A stretch of 64,000 bases of DNA, taken from contig JAHIYE010000021.1 of NCBI GenBank assembly GCA_018815325.1, positions 310,001-374,000 on the forward strand. Direction: 5' to 3'. Positions within the stretch are counted from its first letter, which is position 1, and each line of letters begins with the position of its first letter. The notes beneath the pieces were generated by a model. That model saw nothing but the letters and a program-made list of their open reading frames with translations. It made no database searches and was not told the DNA's origin. The position numbers were made by a program, and so were the translations under genes. This stretch comes from Gammaproteobacteria bacterium (lineage in GTDB: Bacteria; Pseudomonadota; Gammaproteobacteria; Burkholderiales; Burkholderiaceae_C). Positions 35,746 through 45,708 of the stretch are shown here, in pieces.

Positions 35746-37857
35746 ATGTTCGAGAAAACCCGAGGCGCTGCCAAATCCTTCCTGACCGCTGGATCAAGCG
35801 CGGGCGTCATTGAGGGGCGTCGCCAGGAGGTCTTGCTCAAGACAGGTGCGCTGCAGGATGCGATTTTCAACAGTGCCAATTTCTCATGCATTGCCACCGA
35901 TGCCAATGGCGTCATCCAGATTTTCAATGTCGGCGCGGAACGGATGCTGGGGTATATGGCCGATGACGTTCTGAACAAGATCACGCCGGCAGACATTTCC
36001 GACCCGCAAGAGGTGATTGCGCGTGCCAAGGCCCTGAGCGTCGAGCTCGACACGCTGATTGCCCCGGGCTTCGATGCCCTGGTGTTCAAGGCGTCGCGGG
36101 GCATCGAGGATATTTACGAGCTGACCTATATCCGCAAGGATGGCAGTCGCTTTCCGGCCATCGTGTCGGTGACGGCTCTGCGTGATGCTCAAAACGCCAT
36201 CATTGGCTACCTGCTGATCGGAACCGACAACACGGCACGCAAGCAGGTGGAGGCTGAGCAGGCGAAGCTGGATCAACGTCTGCGCGACCAGCAGTTCTAC
36301 ACGCGCTCGCTCATTGAATCCAACATTGATGCGCTCATGACTACCGATCCGGCCGGCATCATCACCGATGTCAACCAGCAAATGGAAGCGCTCACAGGGT
36401 GCACGCGCGACGAGTTGATCGGTGCGCCGTTCAAGAATTACTTCACCGATCCAGCGCGCGCCGAGGCGGGCATCAAGCTGGTACTGACCGAAAAGAAGGT
36501 CACGGATTATGAATTGACCGCGCGCACCCGGGATGGCCATGAAACGGTGGTGTCCTACAACGCCACCACCTTTTATGACCGGGACAGGAATCTGCAGGGC
36601 GTGTTCGCGGCGGCCCGTGATGTGACGGAGCGTAAACGCCTGGATCAGGTGCTGCAGGAAAAAAACATCGAGCTGGAGAGTGCCAGGGCTGCCGCGGAAA
36701 AGGCGAACCGCGCCAAGTCGGATTTTCTCTCCAGCATGAGCCATGAACTGCGCACCCCGCTCAATGCCATTCTTGGCTTCGCCCAGTTGCTCGAATCCGG
36801 CAAGCCTGCACCGACGGCCGCGCAGGCTGTCAGGCTGCATCAAATCACCAAGGGCGGGTGGTATTTGCTGGAGTTGATTAACGAAATCCTCGATCTCGCG
36901 CTGATCGAGTCCGGCAAGCTGTCACTGTCGCGGGAGCCGGTGTCACTGGTCGATGTCATGCTGGAGTGCCAGGCCATGATTGAGCCGCAGGCGCTCAAGC
37001 GCGAGATCCAGATCAGCTTTCACACTTTCGACAGCACCTGGTTTGCCAATGCCGATCGAACCCGGGTCAAGCAGGTCTTGATCAATCTGCTTTCCAATGC
37101 CATCAAGTACAACCGTGAACACGGAACGGTGGAGGTAAGGTGCATAGCGGCCGGCCCGGAGCGCATTCGCATCAGCGTTCATGACAGCGGCGCGGGATTG
37201 CCGCCGGAAAAGCTGACGCAGCTATTTCAGCCATTCAACCGGCTCGGACAGGAAACTGGCACCGAAGAAGGTACCGGCATCGGTCTGGTGGTCACCAAGC
37301 AGCTTGTTGAATTGATGGGCGGCACCATTGGCGTGGAAAGCACCGTCGGAGCGGGCAGTGAGTTCTGGGTTGAGCTTCTGCGGGATGTTGCACCCCAAAT
37401 CCTCCTGGGCAATACGCCGGCCCCTGACCTCGTTCCGACAGATCGGCGCGACGAGACGCCTCATACCCTGCTGTATGTGGAAGACAATCCCGCCAATCTG
37501 ATGCTGGTCGAGCAGATCGTTGCAGAGCATGCACATCTGCGCATGCTGAGTGCGCGCGATGGTCTTCTTGGTGTTGCGCTGGCACGTTCCTGTCAGCCGG
37601 ATGTGATCCTGATGGACATCAATTTGCCGGGTATCAGCGGCATCCATGCATTGAAAATTCTGCGTGAAGATCCTGCAACGGCACACATCCCGGTGCTGGC
37701 CCTCAGTGCCAACGCCATGCCGGGTGACATCGTGAAAGGGCTGGAGGCCGGGTTCTTCCGTTATCTCACCAAACCGATCAAGGTCAACGAATTCATGGAG
37801 GCGCTGAACGAGGCGCTGGAGCGTGACATGGCCGACAAACAGCCTGGGCTGCCGTGA
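35746..37857 (+). CDS. PAS-PAS hybrid histidine kinase
   Basis: About 703 residues, cytoplasmic. PAS domains at about 40-165 and 185-305, HisKA with phospho-acceptor H333 (SSMSHELRTPLNAILGF), HATPase with NLLSNAIKYN, DSGAGL and GTGIGLVV, then a receiver domain with D624 (ILMDINLPG). The ATG opening MFEKTRG follows AAAGAGA; a GTG 36 bases upstream is the alternative. A separate response regulator follows 90 bp later; with the receiver inside the kinase this could be a phosphorelay. Confidence 0.92.
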   Translation: MFEKTRGAAKSFLTAGSSAGVIEGRRQEVLLKTGALQDAIFNSANFSCIATDANGVIQIFNVGAERMLGYMADDVLNKITPADISDPQEVIARAKALSVELDTLIAPGFDALVFKASRGIEDIYELTYIRKDGSRFPAIVSVTALRDAQNAIIGYLLIGTDNTARKQVEAEQAKLDQRLRDQQFYTRSLIESNIDALMTTDPAGIITDVNQQMEALTGCTRDELIGAPFKNYFTDPARAEAGIKLVLTEKKVTDYELTARTRDGHETVVSYNATTFYDRDRNLQGVFAAARDVTERKRLDQVLQEKNIELESARAAAEKANRAKSDFLSSMSHELRTPLNAILGFAQLLESGKPAPTAAQAVRLHQITKGGWYLLELINEILDLALIESGKLSLSREPVSLVDVMLECQAMIEPQALKREIQISFHTFDSTWFANADRTRVKQVLINLLSNAIKYNREHGTVEVRCIAAGPERIRISVHDSGAGLPPEKLTQLFQPFNRLGQETGTEEGTGIGLVVTKQLVELMGGTIGVESTVGAGSEFWVELLRDVAPQILLGNTPAPDLVPTDRRDETPHTLLYVEDNPANLMLVEQIVAEHAHLRMLSARDGLLGVALARSCQPDVILMDINLPGISGIHALKILREDPATAHIPVLALSANAMPGDIVKGLEAGFFRYLTKPIKVNEFMEALNEALERDMADKQPGLP

Positions 37858-37947
37858 TGGTGTGCGCAATGGCAAGAAGGATTTCTGCATTCCGATGCAA
37901 GCTGACCTGAACTCGAATCCCGACGAAATTGAAAGAGTGTGAATCGT

Positions 37948-38838
37948 ATGTTGAGTGCTACCGATATCCTTGAAGCCAGGATCCTGATCGTCGACGACCA
38001 GGCGGCCAATGTGATGCTGCTGGAGGAAATGCTGCGCGAGGAGGGTTACCAGCGGATAACGTCGACGACAGATCCGTATGCCGTGGGAGCGCTGCATCGT
38101 GCCAACCATTTTGATCTGATCCTGCTTGATCTGCAGATGCCCGGCATGGACGGTTTTCAGGTGATGGAAGACCTGAAGAAACATGAAGTCGACGGCTATG
38201 TTCCGATCCTCGTGATCACGGCCCAGCCGGGCCACAAGCTGCGGGCGCTGACTTCGGGTGCGAAGGATTTCGTCGCCAAGCCGTTTGATCTGGTCGAAGT
38301 CAAGACGCGGATTCACAACATGCTGGAAGTTCGCCTGTTGTACAAGAAACTCGAGCGCTACAACCAGGTGCTGGAGCAGACCGTGCTGGAGCGGACCGCT
38401 GAATTGCGCGAGAGCGAAGCGCGTTTTAGGCGCTTGACGGAGCTGGCCTCTGACTGGTACTGGGAGCAGGATGCCAAAGGAGATTTCACCAAGGAATACG
38501 GTCCCGTGCAGGAGATGCTTGGCATCCCGCTGGACAGCTTGCTGGGCGAGATCAGGCAGGAACAGGGGGTTCGCTGGAACGAGGCCGAACGTGCGGTGCT
38601 GAAGTCGAACATGGAAGCCCGGCGGCCATTTCTGGATTTTGTCTTCAGCCGGCTTGATGGTGACGGTGTACGCCAGTATTTCCAGGTGAGCGGGGAGCCG
38701 AAGTTCAACGCGTCTGGTGGCTTTACCGGCTATCGCGGCGTAGGCAGGGAAGTCACCGCGAACATGCTCGATATCGCTAAAACCGCTCATGCGGCGCCAG
38801 ATAGCGCCATTGCCCCACCGGCAGGTTCCCCAACATGA
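37948..38838 (+). CDS. Response regulator with C-terminal PAS domain
   Basis: About 296 residues: receiver domain ([18 protein letters not shown], phospho-acceptor D61 in [13 protein letters not shown], late K in AKDFVAKPF), a coiled-coil linker ([34 protein letters not shown]) and a PAS domain (residues 165-275). No HTH, GGDEF or other output domain, so output may be by protein contact. The last 62 bp overlap the 3' end of the rluF-like gene on the opposite strand. Confidence 0.88.
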   Translation: MLSATDILEARILIVDDQAANVMLLEEMLREEGYQRITSTTDPYAVGALHRANHFDLILLDLQMPGMDGFQVMEDLKKHEVDGYVPILVITAQPGHKLRALTSGAKDFVAKPFDLVEVKTRIHNMLEVRLLYKKLERYNQVLEQTVLERTAELRESEARFRRLTELASDWYWEQDAKGDFTKEYGPVQEMLGIPLDSLLGEIRQEQGVRWNEAERAVLKSNMEARRPFLDFVFSRLDGDGVRQYFQVSGEPKFNASGGFTGYRGVGREVTANMLDIAKTAHAAPDSAIAPPAGSPT

Positions 38839-39667
38839 CTTTGCCAATGCGCACGCGCTTGAGACCCACGACCTTGAGGCCAACCAGCTCGCACATGCGA
38901 CGGATCTGACGTTTCTTGCCCTCGGTCAGCACAAAGCGCAGCTGCTCGGGGTTCTGCCATTCGACCTTGGCAGGCTTCAGGGCCTGACCGTCCAGGCTCA
39001 GGCCATGGCGCAGACGGGCCAGCATGGCCGGCGGAAAAACCGCCTGGACATTGCTGGTGACGCGGTCGTCATCATCGATGCGCGTGAGCTGGCCGGGATT
39101 CGGGTCTAGCTGGTTCAGGCCGAGGTAGGCCACGCGGACCAGGTATTCCTTTTCCATCACCGAATCTTCGCCAATGAGTTGGCGCGCCACCCGGCCATCC
39201 TGCGTCATTACCAGCAGTCCGGTGGAGTCAATGTCCAGCCGCCCAGCAGGGGCCAGGCCGCGCAGCTGCGAGCCGTTGAAGAAGAAGCGGGCATTGTCGT
39301 CGCGCCAGCGGTTTTGCGGCTGGATCAGCACGACTGCGGGCTCATGCCCGTCCTCGGCCTGGCCACTCACGTAGCCAATGGGTTTATTGAGCAGGATGGT
39401 GACTTGCGTAGCCTGCTTGCCCTGGGCCTTCGGGTCGACAGCGATACGGTCGCTGCTGGTGACCTGCAGGCCCATGGGGGCAACTTCGCCATTGACTTTG
39501 ACCCAGCCCTGGGCGATCCAGTCGTCAGCCTCGCGGCGGGAGCACAGGCCGAGCTCGGCCATGCGCTTGTTGAGCCGGCTGGTGGCACGGGTGCCCTCAG
39601 GCGTGGCCACGGCGCCGGCAGGCTTGGGGGCGCGGCGGAAGAGGGGGGTAGCAGGGGAGTCCTTCAT
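38777..39667 (-). CDS. rluF: RluF-like 23S rRNA pseudouridine synthase (RsuA family)
   Basis: About 296 residues: N-terminal S4 domain ([31 protein letters not shown]), then the RsuA-type catalytic domain with [14 protein letters not shown] carrying the catalytic Asp, and [25 protein letters not shown]. Closest to RluF by the CSRREAD start and the [16 protein letters not shown] motif. The last about 20 codons overlap the response-regulator gene tail to tail. ATG start chosen at MKDSPATP; no alternative is better. Confidence 0.9.
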   Translation of the reverse strand: MKDSPATPLFRRAPKPAGAVATPEGTRATSRLNKRMAELGLCSRREADDWIAQGWVKVNGEVAPMGLQVTSSDRIAVDPKAQGKQATQVTILLNKPIGYVSGQAEDGHEPAVVLIQPQNRWRDDNARFFFNGSQLRGLAPAGRLDIDSTGLLVMTQDGRVARQLIGEDSVMEKEYLVRVAYLGLNQLDPNPGQLTRIDDDDRVTSNVQAVFPPAMLARLRHGLSLDGQALKPAKVEWQNPEQLRFVLTEGKKRQIRRMCELVGLKVVGLKRVRIGKVMLGNLPVGQWRYLAPHERF

Positions 39668-39846
39668 GAGCCTCTGATTTTCCTACAAAGCGAGGCTGGC
39701 CTGTTTTTTTGACATAAGCCCACGTGGGGAATGGTGTTTGCCATGAAGCTGCAACTTGCATCAGAATAGGACAGCATGCTGAGTCAGGGCGATGCAAAAC
39801 CGGGTTCTTAGCTGTCTGAAAACAAAAACCAGGGACGGAGACACGT

Positions 39847-41964
39847 ATGAAAAAAGATCAATCCACTGTAAGGATTCGGCATGCCAGCCATGCTGCGCTG
39901 GTGATGACGATGACGGCCCTGGTATGCCTGCCAAGCCGGGCGCAGACGCTGGAGGAAGTGGTCATCTCGGTCTCGCGCTCGGAGCAGCGCAGCTTCGATG
40001 CGCCGGCCGCCATCCAGTCGGTTGACCGGGACACGATTCAGGATGCCGGACCGCAGGTCAACCTGTCGGAGTCCTTGACCCGGGTGCCGGGGCTCACGAT
40101 CCTGAACCGGCAGAACTATGCACAGGATCTGCAGGTTTCGATCCGCGGTTTCGGTGCACGTTCGGCTTTTGGCATCCGGGGTATTCGCCTGTTGATCGAT
40201 GGCATTCCGGCCACCACGCCGGATGGGCAGGGGCAAGCCTCATCGATCAGCCTGCCCTCGACCGAGCGGATCGAGGTGATGCGAGGCCCATTGGCGCTGA
40301 TGTATGGAAACTCGGCGGGTGGCGTGATACAGGCCTTTACGCGCGAGGCACCTGCCGAGCCAGAGGTGGGGCTGCAGTATTACACCGGCTCCTATGGCAT
40401 GCATCGCTCCGACTGGCAGTACGCCGGGCGTGTGGGTGAGCTTGGTTTGGTGGCCGACTACAGCACCTTCGACACCAACGGCTATCGTGGTAACAGCACA
40501 ACTGAGCGCAAGCAGTTCAACGGCAAGCTCAGCTTTGGACCGAGCGAAAAAACCAGGGTCAACCTGGTGTTTAACCAGTTCGACATGCCGCTGGCGCAGG
40601 ACCCGCTGGGGTTGACGGCAACCCAACTCGCACAGGATGCCACACAGGCCGGCACCAATGCCACCAGCCGGCGCACGCGCAAGATCACCGAACAGAATCA
40701 GCTGGGTGCCTCGCTTACCCACGAGCTGGATAGCGGCCGCTCGCTGACGGCGCGTCTTTACTATGGCACGCGCGATAACCTGCAGTTTCTGGCGACGAAC
40801 AACTGGGTGGGTCTGGCGCGTGACTATTACGGCGCGGGCCTGCAGTACAACCAGCAGACCCGGATCGGCGGCAAGCCGGTGGCTTGGGTCGCCGGCTACG
40901 AGTTCGACCACTCCAGGGAGCGGCGACAGAGTGGTGGTGCAACGTCGGGTGAGAAGACGGGGGCAATCACCCGTAATGAGGACAACCAGGCAGAGAGCAG
41001 CGACCTGTTCGTTCAGGCCACAGCGCTGGTCGCAGAGCGCTGGTCCATGACGGGGGGGCTGCGCCAAAGCACGATTCGCATCGTCAGCGACGACTACTTT
41101 CTTTCCAACGGGGACGGCTCGGGCAACGTGAGCTACCAGGCCACCAACCCGGTGCTGGGGCTGACCTGGCATGCCCGCGATAACCTCAACCTGTATGCCA
41201 ATTACGGGCGGGGCTTCGAGACGCCGACCCTGGTCGAGGTGGCGTACAGCAGCACGGGCAACCCGAGCTTCAATCCGGCGATCAACGCTTCCAACAGCCA
41301 GCACTATGAGTTGGGTGCCAAGTGGGTTCCCAGTGCAGCCTCGCGCGTGGACTTCACGCTATACCAGGTCAACACGACAGACGAGATCGTGGTGGCGGCC
41401 AGTAGCGGTGGCAGCACCTACTACAAGAATGCACCAGGGACTTCGCGCACTGGCTGGGAGCTGGCGGGGCGGACCCTCTTGAATCCGAATTGGCGTGCGA
41501 CCTTGTCGGCCTCAGCCATCGATGCCCATTTTTCCGAGGCTTTCGTTAGCAGCGGTTCGACCGTGATGGCCGGCAACAAGATACCGGGTATTCCACAGTA
41601 CTTTGCGTTTGCCGAGTTGCTGTGGGCCCAGCAGGCCATGGACGATGCGAAGCGAAAATCTCGCCTGGGACTTCAGGCGGGTGTGGAGCTGGTCAGTGCC
41701 GGGCGCATCTACGTCAACGACACCAATCTTGACACCGTGGCCGGGGCAGGTACACAAGCTGAGGGCTACACCACGTTCAATCTCAAGGCCAGCCACGGCT
41801 GGGCCGTAGGCAAAGGCCTGTTGATGGCTTATGGTCGCCTGGACAACGTGACCGATCAGCGCTACGTGGGCTCCGTGATCGTGAACCAGTCGTCTTCGCA
41901 GTTCTACGAGCCCGCGGCAGGGCGGAACTGGACGGTGGGTCTGAGGCTGACCTTGCCACTGTGA
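39847..41964 (+). CDS. TonB-dependent outer-membrane receptor
   Basis: About 705 residues. Signal peptide to SRAQT (about residue 30), TonB box-like TLEEVVISVSR, plug domain (VDRDTIQDAGPQVNLSESLTRVPGLTILNR ... IEVMRGPLALMYGNSAGGVIQAFTR), 22-strand barrel, and a C-terminal aromatic-ended strand (WTVGLRLTLPL). The GRGFETPTLVEVAY stretch resembles catecholate/PcoB-type siderophore receptors. Ligand unknown; no TonB, exporter or biosynthesis gene adjoins. GACGGAGACACGT before the ATG. Downstream, a Crp-like gene converges within 9 bp. Confidence 0.92.
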   Translation: MKKDQSTVRIRHASHAALVMTMTALVCLPSRAQTLEEVVISVSRSEQRSFDAPAAIQSVDRDTIQDAGPQVNLSESLTRVPGLTILNRQNYAQDLQVSIRGFGARSAFGIRGIRLLIDGIPATTPDGQGQASSISLPSTERIEVMRGPLALMYGNSAGGVIQAFTREAPAEPEVGLQYYTGSYGMHRSDWQYAGRVGELGLVADYSTFDTNGYRGNSTTERKQFNGKLSFGPSEKTRVNLVFNQFDMPLAQDPLGLTATQLAQDATQAGTNATSRRTRKITEQNQLGASLTHELDSGRSLTARLYYGTRDNLQFLATNNWVGLARDYYGAGLQYNQQTRIGGKPVAWVAGYEFDHSRERRQSGGATSGEKTGAITRNEDNQAESSDLFVQATALVAERWSMTGGLRQSTIRIVSDDYFLSNGDGSGNVSYQATNPVLGLTWHARDNLNLYANYGRGFETPTLVEVAYSSTGNPSFNPAINASNSQHYELGAKWVPSAASRVDFTLYQVNTTDEIVVAASSGGSTYYKNAPGTSRTGWELAGRTLLNPNWRATLSASAIDAHFSEAFVSSGSTVMAGNKIPGIPQYFAFAELLWAQQAMDDAKRKSRLGLQAGVELVSAGRIYVNDTNLDTVAGAGTQAEGYTTFNLKASHGWAVGKGLLMAYGRLDNVTDQRYVGSVIVNQSSSQFYEPAAGRNWTVGLRLTLPL

Positions 41965-41973
41965 GGCGGGGCG

Positions 41974-42693
41974 CTATTTCGCCTTGTCGAACACGCTGCT
42001 GCGCAGCGCATCCGGGTCGAGCACCCGCAGGCCGCCGTATTCCACCCGGATCATCTCCTTGGCCTGCAGCGAACACAGGGCCTCGTTGACCCGTTGCCGT
42101 GATAGGCCGACCAGGTAGGCCAGCTCCTGCTGCGTGATGCGCAGCACATCTCCCACGCCGGGGTAGAGCACCGGGTTGAAGAGGGCTGCCAGGCTGCGTG
42201 CCACACGCAAGTCGGGGTTGTTCATGCGGTCGATCTCGCGCGCGGCGATGAACTGGCCCAGGCGTTCATTGAGCTGGTTCATGACAAAGCGGTTAAAGCC
42301 GATCGAGCGGTCCAGCAACTGGTGGAACGTGTCGATCGGCAAGCCGGCCACCACGCTCTTGCGCAGGGCCTGGATGTTGTAGCGGTAGCTTTCACGCTTG
42401 AGCGCCGTACCTTCGCCAAACCAGCCGCCGGGTGGCACGCCTGTGAAGGTCATGGACTGGCCGTCAATGTTGTCGCTGCTCATCTTGAGCAGCCCTTCGA
42501 CCACACCAAACCAGTACGTCACCGGGCGACCGATGCGGCAGACGAGGTCGCCTGCGAGCGCGTCACCCACGCGCAAATCTGCCACCGCGCGCGCGCGCTC
42601 GGCGCTGGTCAGCAGGCGCAGCCAGGGGATGTTGTCGAGTTCCTGCGCCGTCGGCGGGCGGCGGCGCTGGTGCAGCGAGTGGTCAGTGTTCAT
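41974..42693 (-). CDS. Crp/Fnr-family regulator of the acyl-CoA ligase/liv operon
   Basis: About 239 residues: sensor with GDLVCRIGRPVTYWFGVVEGLLKMSSDNIDGQSMTFTGVPPGGWFGEGTALKRESYRYNIQALRKS and HTH TQQELAYLVGLSRQRVNEALCSLQAKEMIRVEYGGLRVLD. WFGEGTALKRE is where Crp has its cAMP-contacting loop but the residues differ, so another ligand is likely. Divergent from the ligase gene, with an inverted repeat in the gap. Predicted to regulate that operon. Confidence 0.88.
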   Translation of the reverse strand: MNTDHSLHQRRRPPTAQELDNIPWLRLLTSAERARAVADLRVGDALAGDLVCRIGRPVTYWFGVVEGLLKMSSDNIDGQSMTFTGVPPGGWFGEGTALKRESYRYNIQALRKSVVAGLPIDTFHQLLDRSIGFNRFVMNQLNERLGQFIAAREIDRMNNPDLRVARSLAALFNPVLYPGVGDVLRITQQELAYLVGLSRQRVNEALCSLQAKEMIRVEYGGLRVLDPDALRSSVFDKAK

Positions 42694-42748
42694 GAGGCCT
42701 GATGACGGGTAAGCAAGGGAAAGTACCTGTTAGGGACTACCCTGAATT

Positions 42749-42764
42749 GTCGTTCAAACGACAG
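42749..42764. promoter_or_regulatory. Inverted repeat in the divergent promoter
   Basis: TGTCGTT-CA-AACGACA, perfect 7 bp arms, 56 bp before the Crp-like ATG and 89 bp before the ligase ATG. A fair candidate operator for the Crp-like protein, inferred from position. Confidence 0.55.
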
Positions 42765-42852
42765 AATAACGTCAAACTTGCTCCTACCATGGAACGCATG
42801 ACAGAGAAAACAGGTTGCTACCTTGGTGGCAAACCGTAGACAAGGACTCGGG

Positions 42853-44799
42853 ATGGAGACAACTTTTCCTAGACTGCTTTTGAGGCATTCCGCTGAGCGC
42901 GCTGATGCGCCTGCCATGCGCGAGAAGGAGTACGGTATCTGGCAGGCGACCAGCTGGTCGGCCATGGCGCAGATGGTGGAGCACCTGGCCTGCGGTCTGC
43001 ATCAGGCGGGCCTGCGCCGTGGCGAGCACATGGTTATCGTCGGCTCCAATCGCCCACGCCTGTATGCCACCATGCTGGCCGCCCAATCCCTGGGCGCGAT
43101 CCCCGTGCCCTTGTACCAGGATGCCGCGGCGGACGAGTGCCTGTTCCCCATCACCAATGCCGATGTGCGTTTTGCCCTGGTAGAAGACCAGGAGCAGGTC
43201 GACAAGATGCTGGAGGTGCGCGAGCAGTGCCCGCAGCTCGCTCACATCTTCTTCGATGACCCGCGCGGTTTGCGCAACTATGAGGAAGAAGGCCTGGCGT
43301 CGCTGGACGAGCTGATCGCCAGTGGTGAGGTGTTTGCCAGGCAGCACCCGGACTTTTTCCGCGAAGAGGCCGAAAAGGTACAGGCCAGTGATGTGGCCGC
43401 CATGTTCTTTACCTCGGGCACCACGGGCAACCCCAAGGGCGTGGTGCACACACATGACACCTTGATCAACCGCGCCCAGGCCGGAGCCGAGTTTGACAAG
43501 CTGACCCACCAGGAGGAGGTGCTGGCCTACCTGCCGCCTGCCTGGATTGGTCAGAACATTTTCAGCTATGCGCAGTGGCTGGTGTGTGGCTATGTGGTGA
43601 ACTGCCCGGAGTCGGCCAGTACCGTGATGATCGACCTCAAGGAAATCGGGCCGACCTACTATTTTGCGCCACCCCGTGTGTTCGAGGGGCTGCTTACCAG
43701 CGTGATGATCCGCATGGAGGACGCCAGCGCCATCAAACGCCAGATGTTCCATTACTTCATGGGCTTGGCCAAGCGGGTGGGGCCGGAGCGCATGGACGGC
43801 AAGCCGATCGGGCTGGGCAACAGCGTGCTGTATGCGCTGGGCAACCTGCTGGTCTACGGGCCGCTGCGCAACAACCTCGGCATGAGCCGTGTCCGCGTGG
43901 CCTATACGGCTGGCGAGGCCATCGGCCCGGATCTGTTCAGTTTTTACCGCTCCATTGGCATCAACCTCAAGCAGCTCTATGGCTCGACCGAAACTGCCGT
44001 GTTCGTGTGCCTGCAGCCAGACCACGAGGCACGGGCCGACACGGTAGGCGTGCCCTGCAAGGGCGTGGAGATCAGGGTGGCCGACAACGGTGAAATCCTG
44101 GTCAAGTCGCCAGGCCTGCTCAAGGAGTACTACAAGAACCCCGAGGCAACCGCCGAGGTGTTGACGGCCGATGGCTGGTACCACACGAGTGACGCCGGCT
44201 TTCTGGATGTGCATGGTCACCTCAAGATCATCGACCGTGTGAAGGATGTGGGCCGCATCAAGGGCGGTGCCAACGACGGCGCCATGTTCGCGCCCAAGTA
44301 CGTGGAGAACAAGCTCAAGTTCTTTCCGCAGATCAAGGAGGTCGTGGCCTTTGGCGACCAGCGTGAAAAAGTCTGCGTGATGGTCAACATCGATTTCGAT
44401 GCCGTGGGCAACTGGGCCGAGCGCCGCAATCTGCCCTACGCCGGGTATACGGATCTGGCGCAGAAACCCGAGGTGTATGCCTTCATCAAGGAGTGTGTCG
44501 AGAAGGTCAACGCTGATCTGGCGGCGGACGAGCGGCTGGCGGGTAGCCAGATCAGCCGTTTCCTTGTGCTGCACAAGGAGCTCGATGCGGACGATGGCGA
44601 ACTCACCCGTACCAACAAGGTTCGCCGTGGCTTTATTGGTGACAAGTACCTGCCGCTGGTCGATGCCCTGTATGGCGGCAGGTCCGAGCAGTACATCGAG
44701 ACGGCCGTGAAATTTGAAGATGGCCGCACAGGCAGCGTCAGTGCGACCCTGAAGATTGAAGATGCAAAAACATTTCCAACCATGCGGGAGGCCGCATGA
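42853..44799 (+). CDS. AMP-forming acyl-CoA synthetase, liv-operon type
   Basis: About 648 residues: P-loop MFFTSGTTGNPKGVVHTH, acyl-binding LKQLYGSTETAVFV, GWYHTSDAGFLDVHGHLKIIDRVKD and the C-terminal lid with LTRTNKVRRGFI. This is the long-chain-type ligase found in front of branched-chain amino-acid-type transporters in many Burkholderiales, probably activating a carboxylate that the transporter brings in. AAGGA 8 bases before the ATG. The stop overlaps the start of a tiny frame and livG follows 87 bp later. Confidence 0.9.
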   Translation: METTFPRLLLRHSAERADAPAMREKEYGIWQATSWSAMAQMVEHLACGLHQAGLRRGEHMVIVGSNRPRLYATMLAAQSLGAIPVPLYQDAAADECLFPITNADVRFALVEDQEQVDKMLEVREQCPQLAHIFFDDPRGLRNYEEEGLASLDELIASGEVFARQHPDFFREEAEKVQASDVAAMFFTSGTTGNPKGVVHTHDTLINRAQAGAEFDKLTHQEEVLAYLPPAWIGQNIFSYAQWLVCGYVVNCPESASTVMIDLKEIGPTYYFAPPRVFEGLLTSVMIRMEDASAIKRQMFHYFMGLAKRVGPERMDGKPIGLGNSVLYALGNLLVYGPLRNNLGMSRVRVAYTAGEAIGPDLFSFYRSIGINLKQLYGSTETAVFVCLQPDHEARADTVGVPCKGVEIRVADNGEILVKSPGLLKEYYKNPEATAEVLTADGWYHTSDAGFLDVHGHLKIIDRVKDVGRIKGGANDGAMFAPKYVENKLKFFPQIKEVVAFGDQREKVCVMVNIDFDAVGNWAERRNLPYAGYTDLAQKPEVYAFIKECVEKVNADLAADERLAGSQISRFLVLHKELDADDGELTRTNKVRRGFIGDKYLPLVDALYGGRSEQYIETAVKFEDGRTGSVSATLKIEDAKTFPTMREAA

Positions 44800-44882
44800 A
44801 GGAAGTGTTTCAGTGGAGGCTCACTTGCGCAGCAAGTTATGCCGGAACCAAAACATTTACCCCGGTGAAGGCGGCAGCATAA
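44796..44882 (+). CDS. Possible 28-residue leader frame between ligase and livG
   Basis: ATGAAGG... to TAA gives MKEVFQWRLTCAASYAGTKT... (28 residues). Its ATG overlaps the ligase stop (ATGA) and it ends 4 bp before the livG ATG, so it would fill the gap with coupled translation. But the region contains a hairpin element shared with 46655-46715, and comparison of the two favours conservation of structure rather than peptide. Reported as doubtful. Confidence 0.2.
   Translation: MKEVFQWRLTCAASYAGTKTFTPVKAAA
44808..44858 (+). repeat. liv-operon hairpin element, copy 1
   Basis: Contains CACTTGC-GCA-GCAAGT-TATGCCG: a 6 bp stem with a 3-base loop, flanked by TTTCAG and CCAAAA. Copy 2 lies between livH and livM. 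The left and right stem arms each differ by one extra complementary base between the copies. Confidence 0.6.
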
Positions 44883-44886
44883 CAAC

Positions 44887-45672
44887 ATGACACACAAGAA
44901 GATTGGAGATGTCATTCTCGACGTCCGGAACATCAGTCTGGCCTTTGGCGGCGTCAAGGCCCTGACTGATATTTCGTTTGATGTGCGTGAGCATGAGATC
45001 CGCGCCATCATTGGGCCCAATGGTGCCGGCAAGAGCTCCATGCTCAACTGCATCAACGGGGTCTATACGCCCCAGCAAGGCACGATTTCCTTCCGGGGAC
45101 AGACCTTCGATCACATGAACAGCCGGCAGGTGGCGGAGATGGGCATCGCACGCACCTTCCAGAACCTCGCCTTGTTCAAGGGCATGAGCGTGATCGACAA
45201 CATCATGACGGGACGCAACCTGCGCATCAAGAGCAACCTGTTCCTGCAGGCCCTGCGTGTGGGGCCTGCGGCCCGCGAGGAAGAACAGAATCGCGAATTC
45301 GTTGAGAACATCATTGATTTCCTGGAAATCCAGGCCCATCGCAAGACCCCCGTGGGACAACTGCCTTATGGCTTGCAGAAGCGGGTGGACCTGGGGCGTG
45401 CCCTCGCCATGGAACCCCAGGTGTTGTTGCTTGATGAGCCAATGGCCGGCATGAACCTCGAGGAAAAGCAGGACATGAGCCGGTTTGTGCTGGACGTGAA
45501 TGACGAATTCGGCACTACGGTAGTCCTGATCGAGCACGACATGAGCGTGGTGATGGATATCTCGGACCGCGTGGTGGTGCTCGACTACGGCAAGAAGATC
45601 GGCGATGGCACGCCCGAAGAAGTTCGTGGCAATGAAGATGTGATCAGTGCCTATCTGGGCACATCGCATTGA
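44887..45672 (+). CDS. livG: LivG-type ABC ATPase
   Basis: About 261 residues. Walker A GPNGAGKSS at about residue 40, FQNLALFKGMSVIDNIMTGR, a variant signature PYGLQKRVDLGRALAMEPQVLLLDEPMAGMNLEEKQDM (YGLQ in place of LSGGQ, normal for LivG), and IEHDMSVVMDISDRVVVLDYG. The cytoplasmic ATPase of a branched-chain amino-acid-type transporter. The MEP and YGLQKRVDLGRAL motifs fit carboxylate-linked liv families. Confidence 0.94.
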   Translation: MTHKKIGDVILDVRNISLAFGGVKALTDISFDVREHEIRAIIGPNGAGKSSMLNCINGVYTPQQGTISFRGQTFDHMNSRQVAEMGIARTFQNLALFKGMSVIDNIMTGRNLRIKSNLFLQALRVGPAAREEEQNREFVENIIDFLEIQAHRKTPVGQLPYGLQKRVDLGRALAMEPQVLLLDEPMAGMNLEEKQDMSRFVLDVNDEFGTTVVLIEHDMSVVMDISDRVVVLDYGKKIGDGTPEEVRGNEDVISAYLGTSH

Positions 45673-45708
45673 GATGCATGAAGACACAACAAGACGGATG
45701 AACAAATA

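Noticed and set aside
37222-38883. 553-codon minus-strand frame over the kinase and response regulator
   Set aside because: Antisense shadow; HATPase and receiver motifs on the plus strand are unambiguous.
42784-44574. Open frame of 596 codons antisense to the acyl-CoA synthetase
   Set aside because: Shadow of a conserved gene with no recognisable domain or ribosome site.
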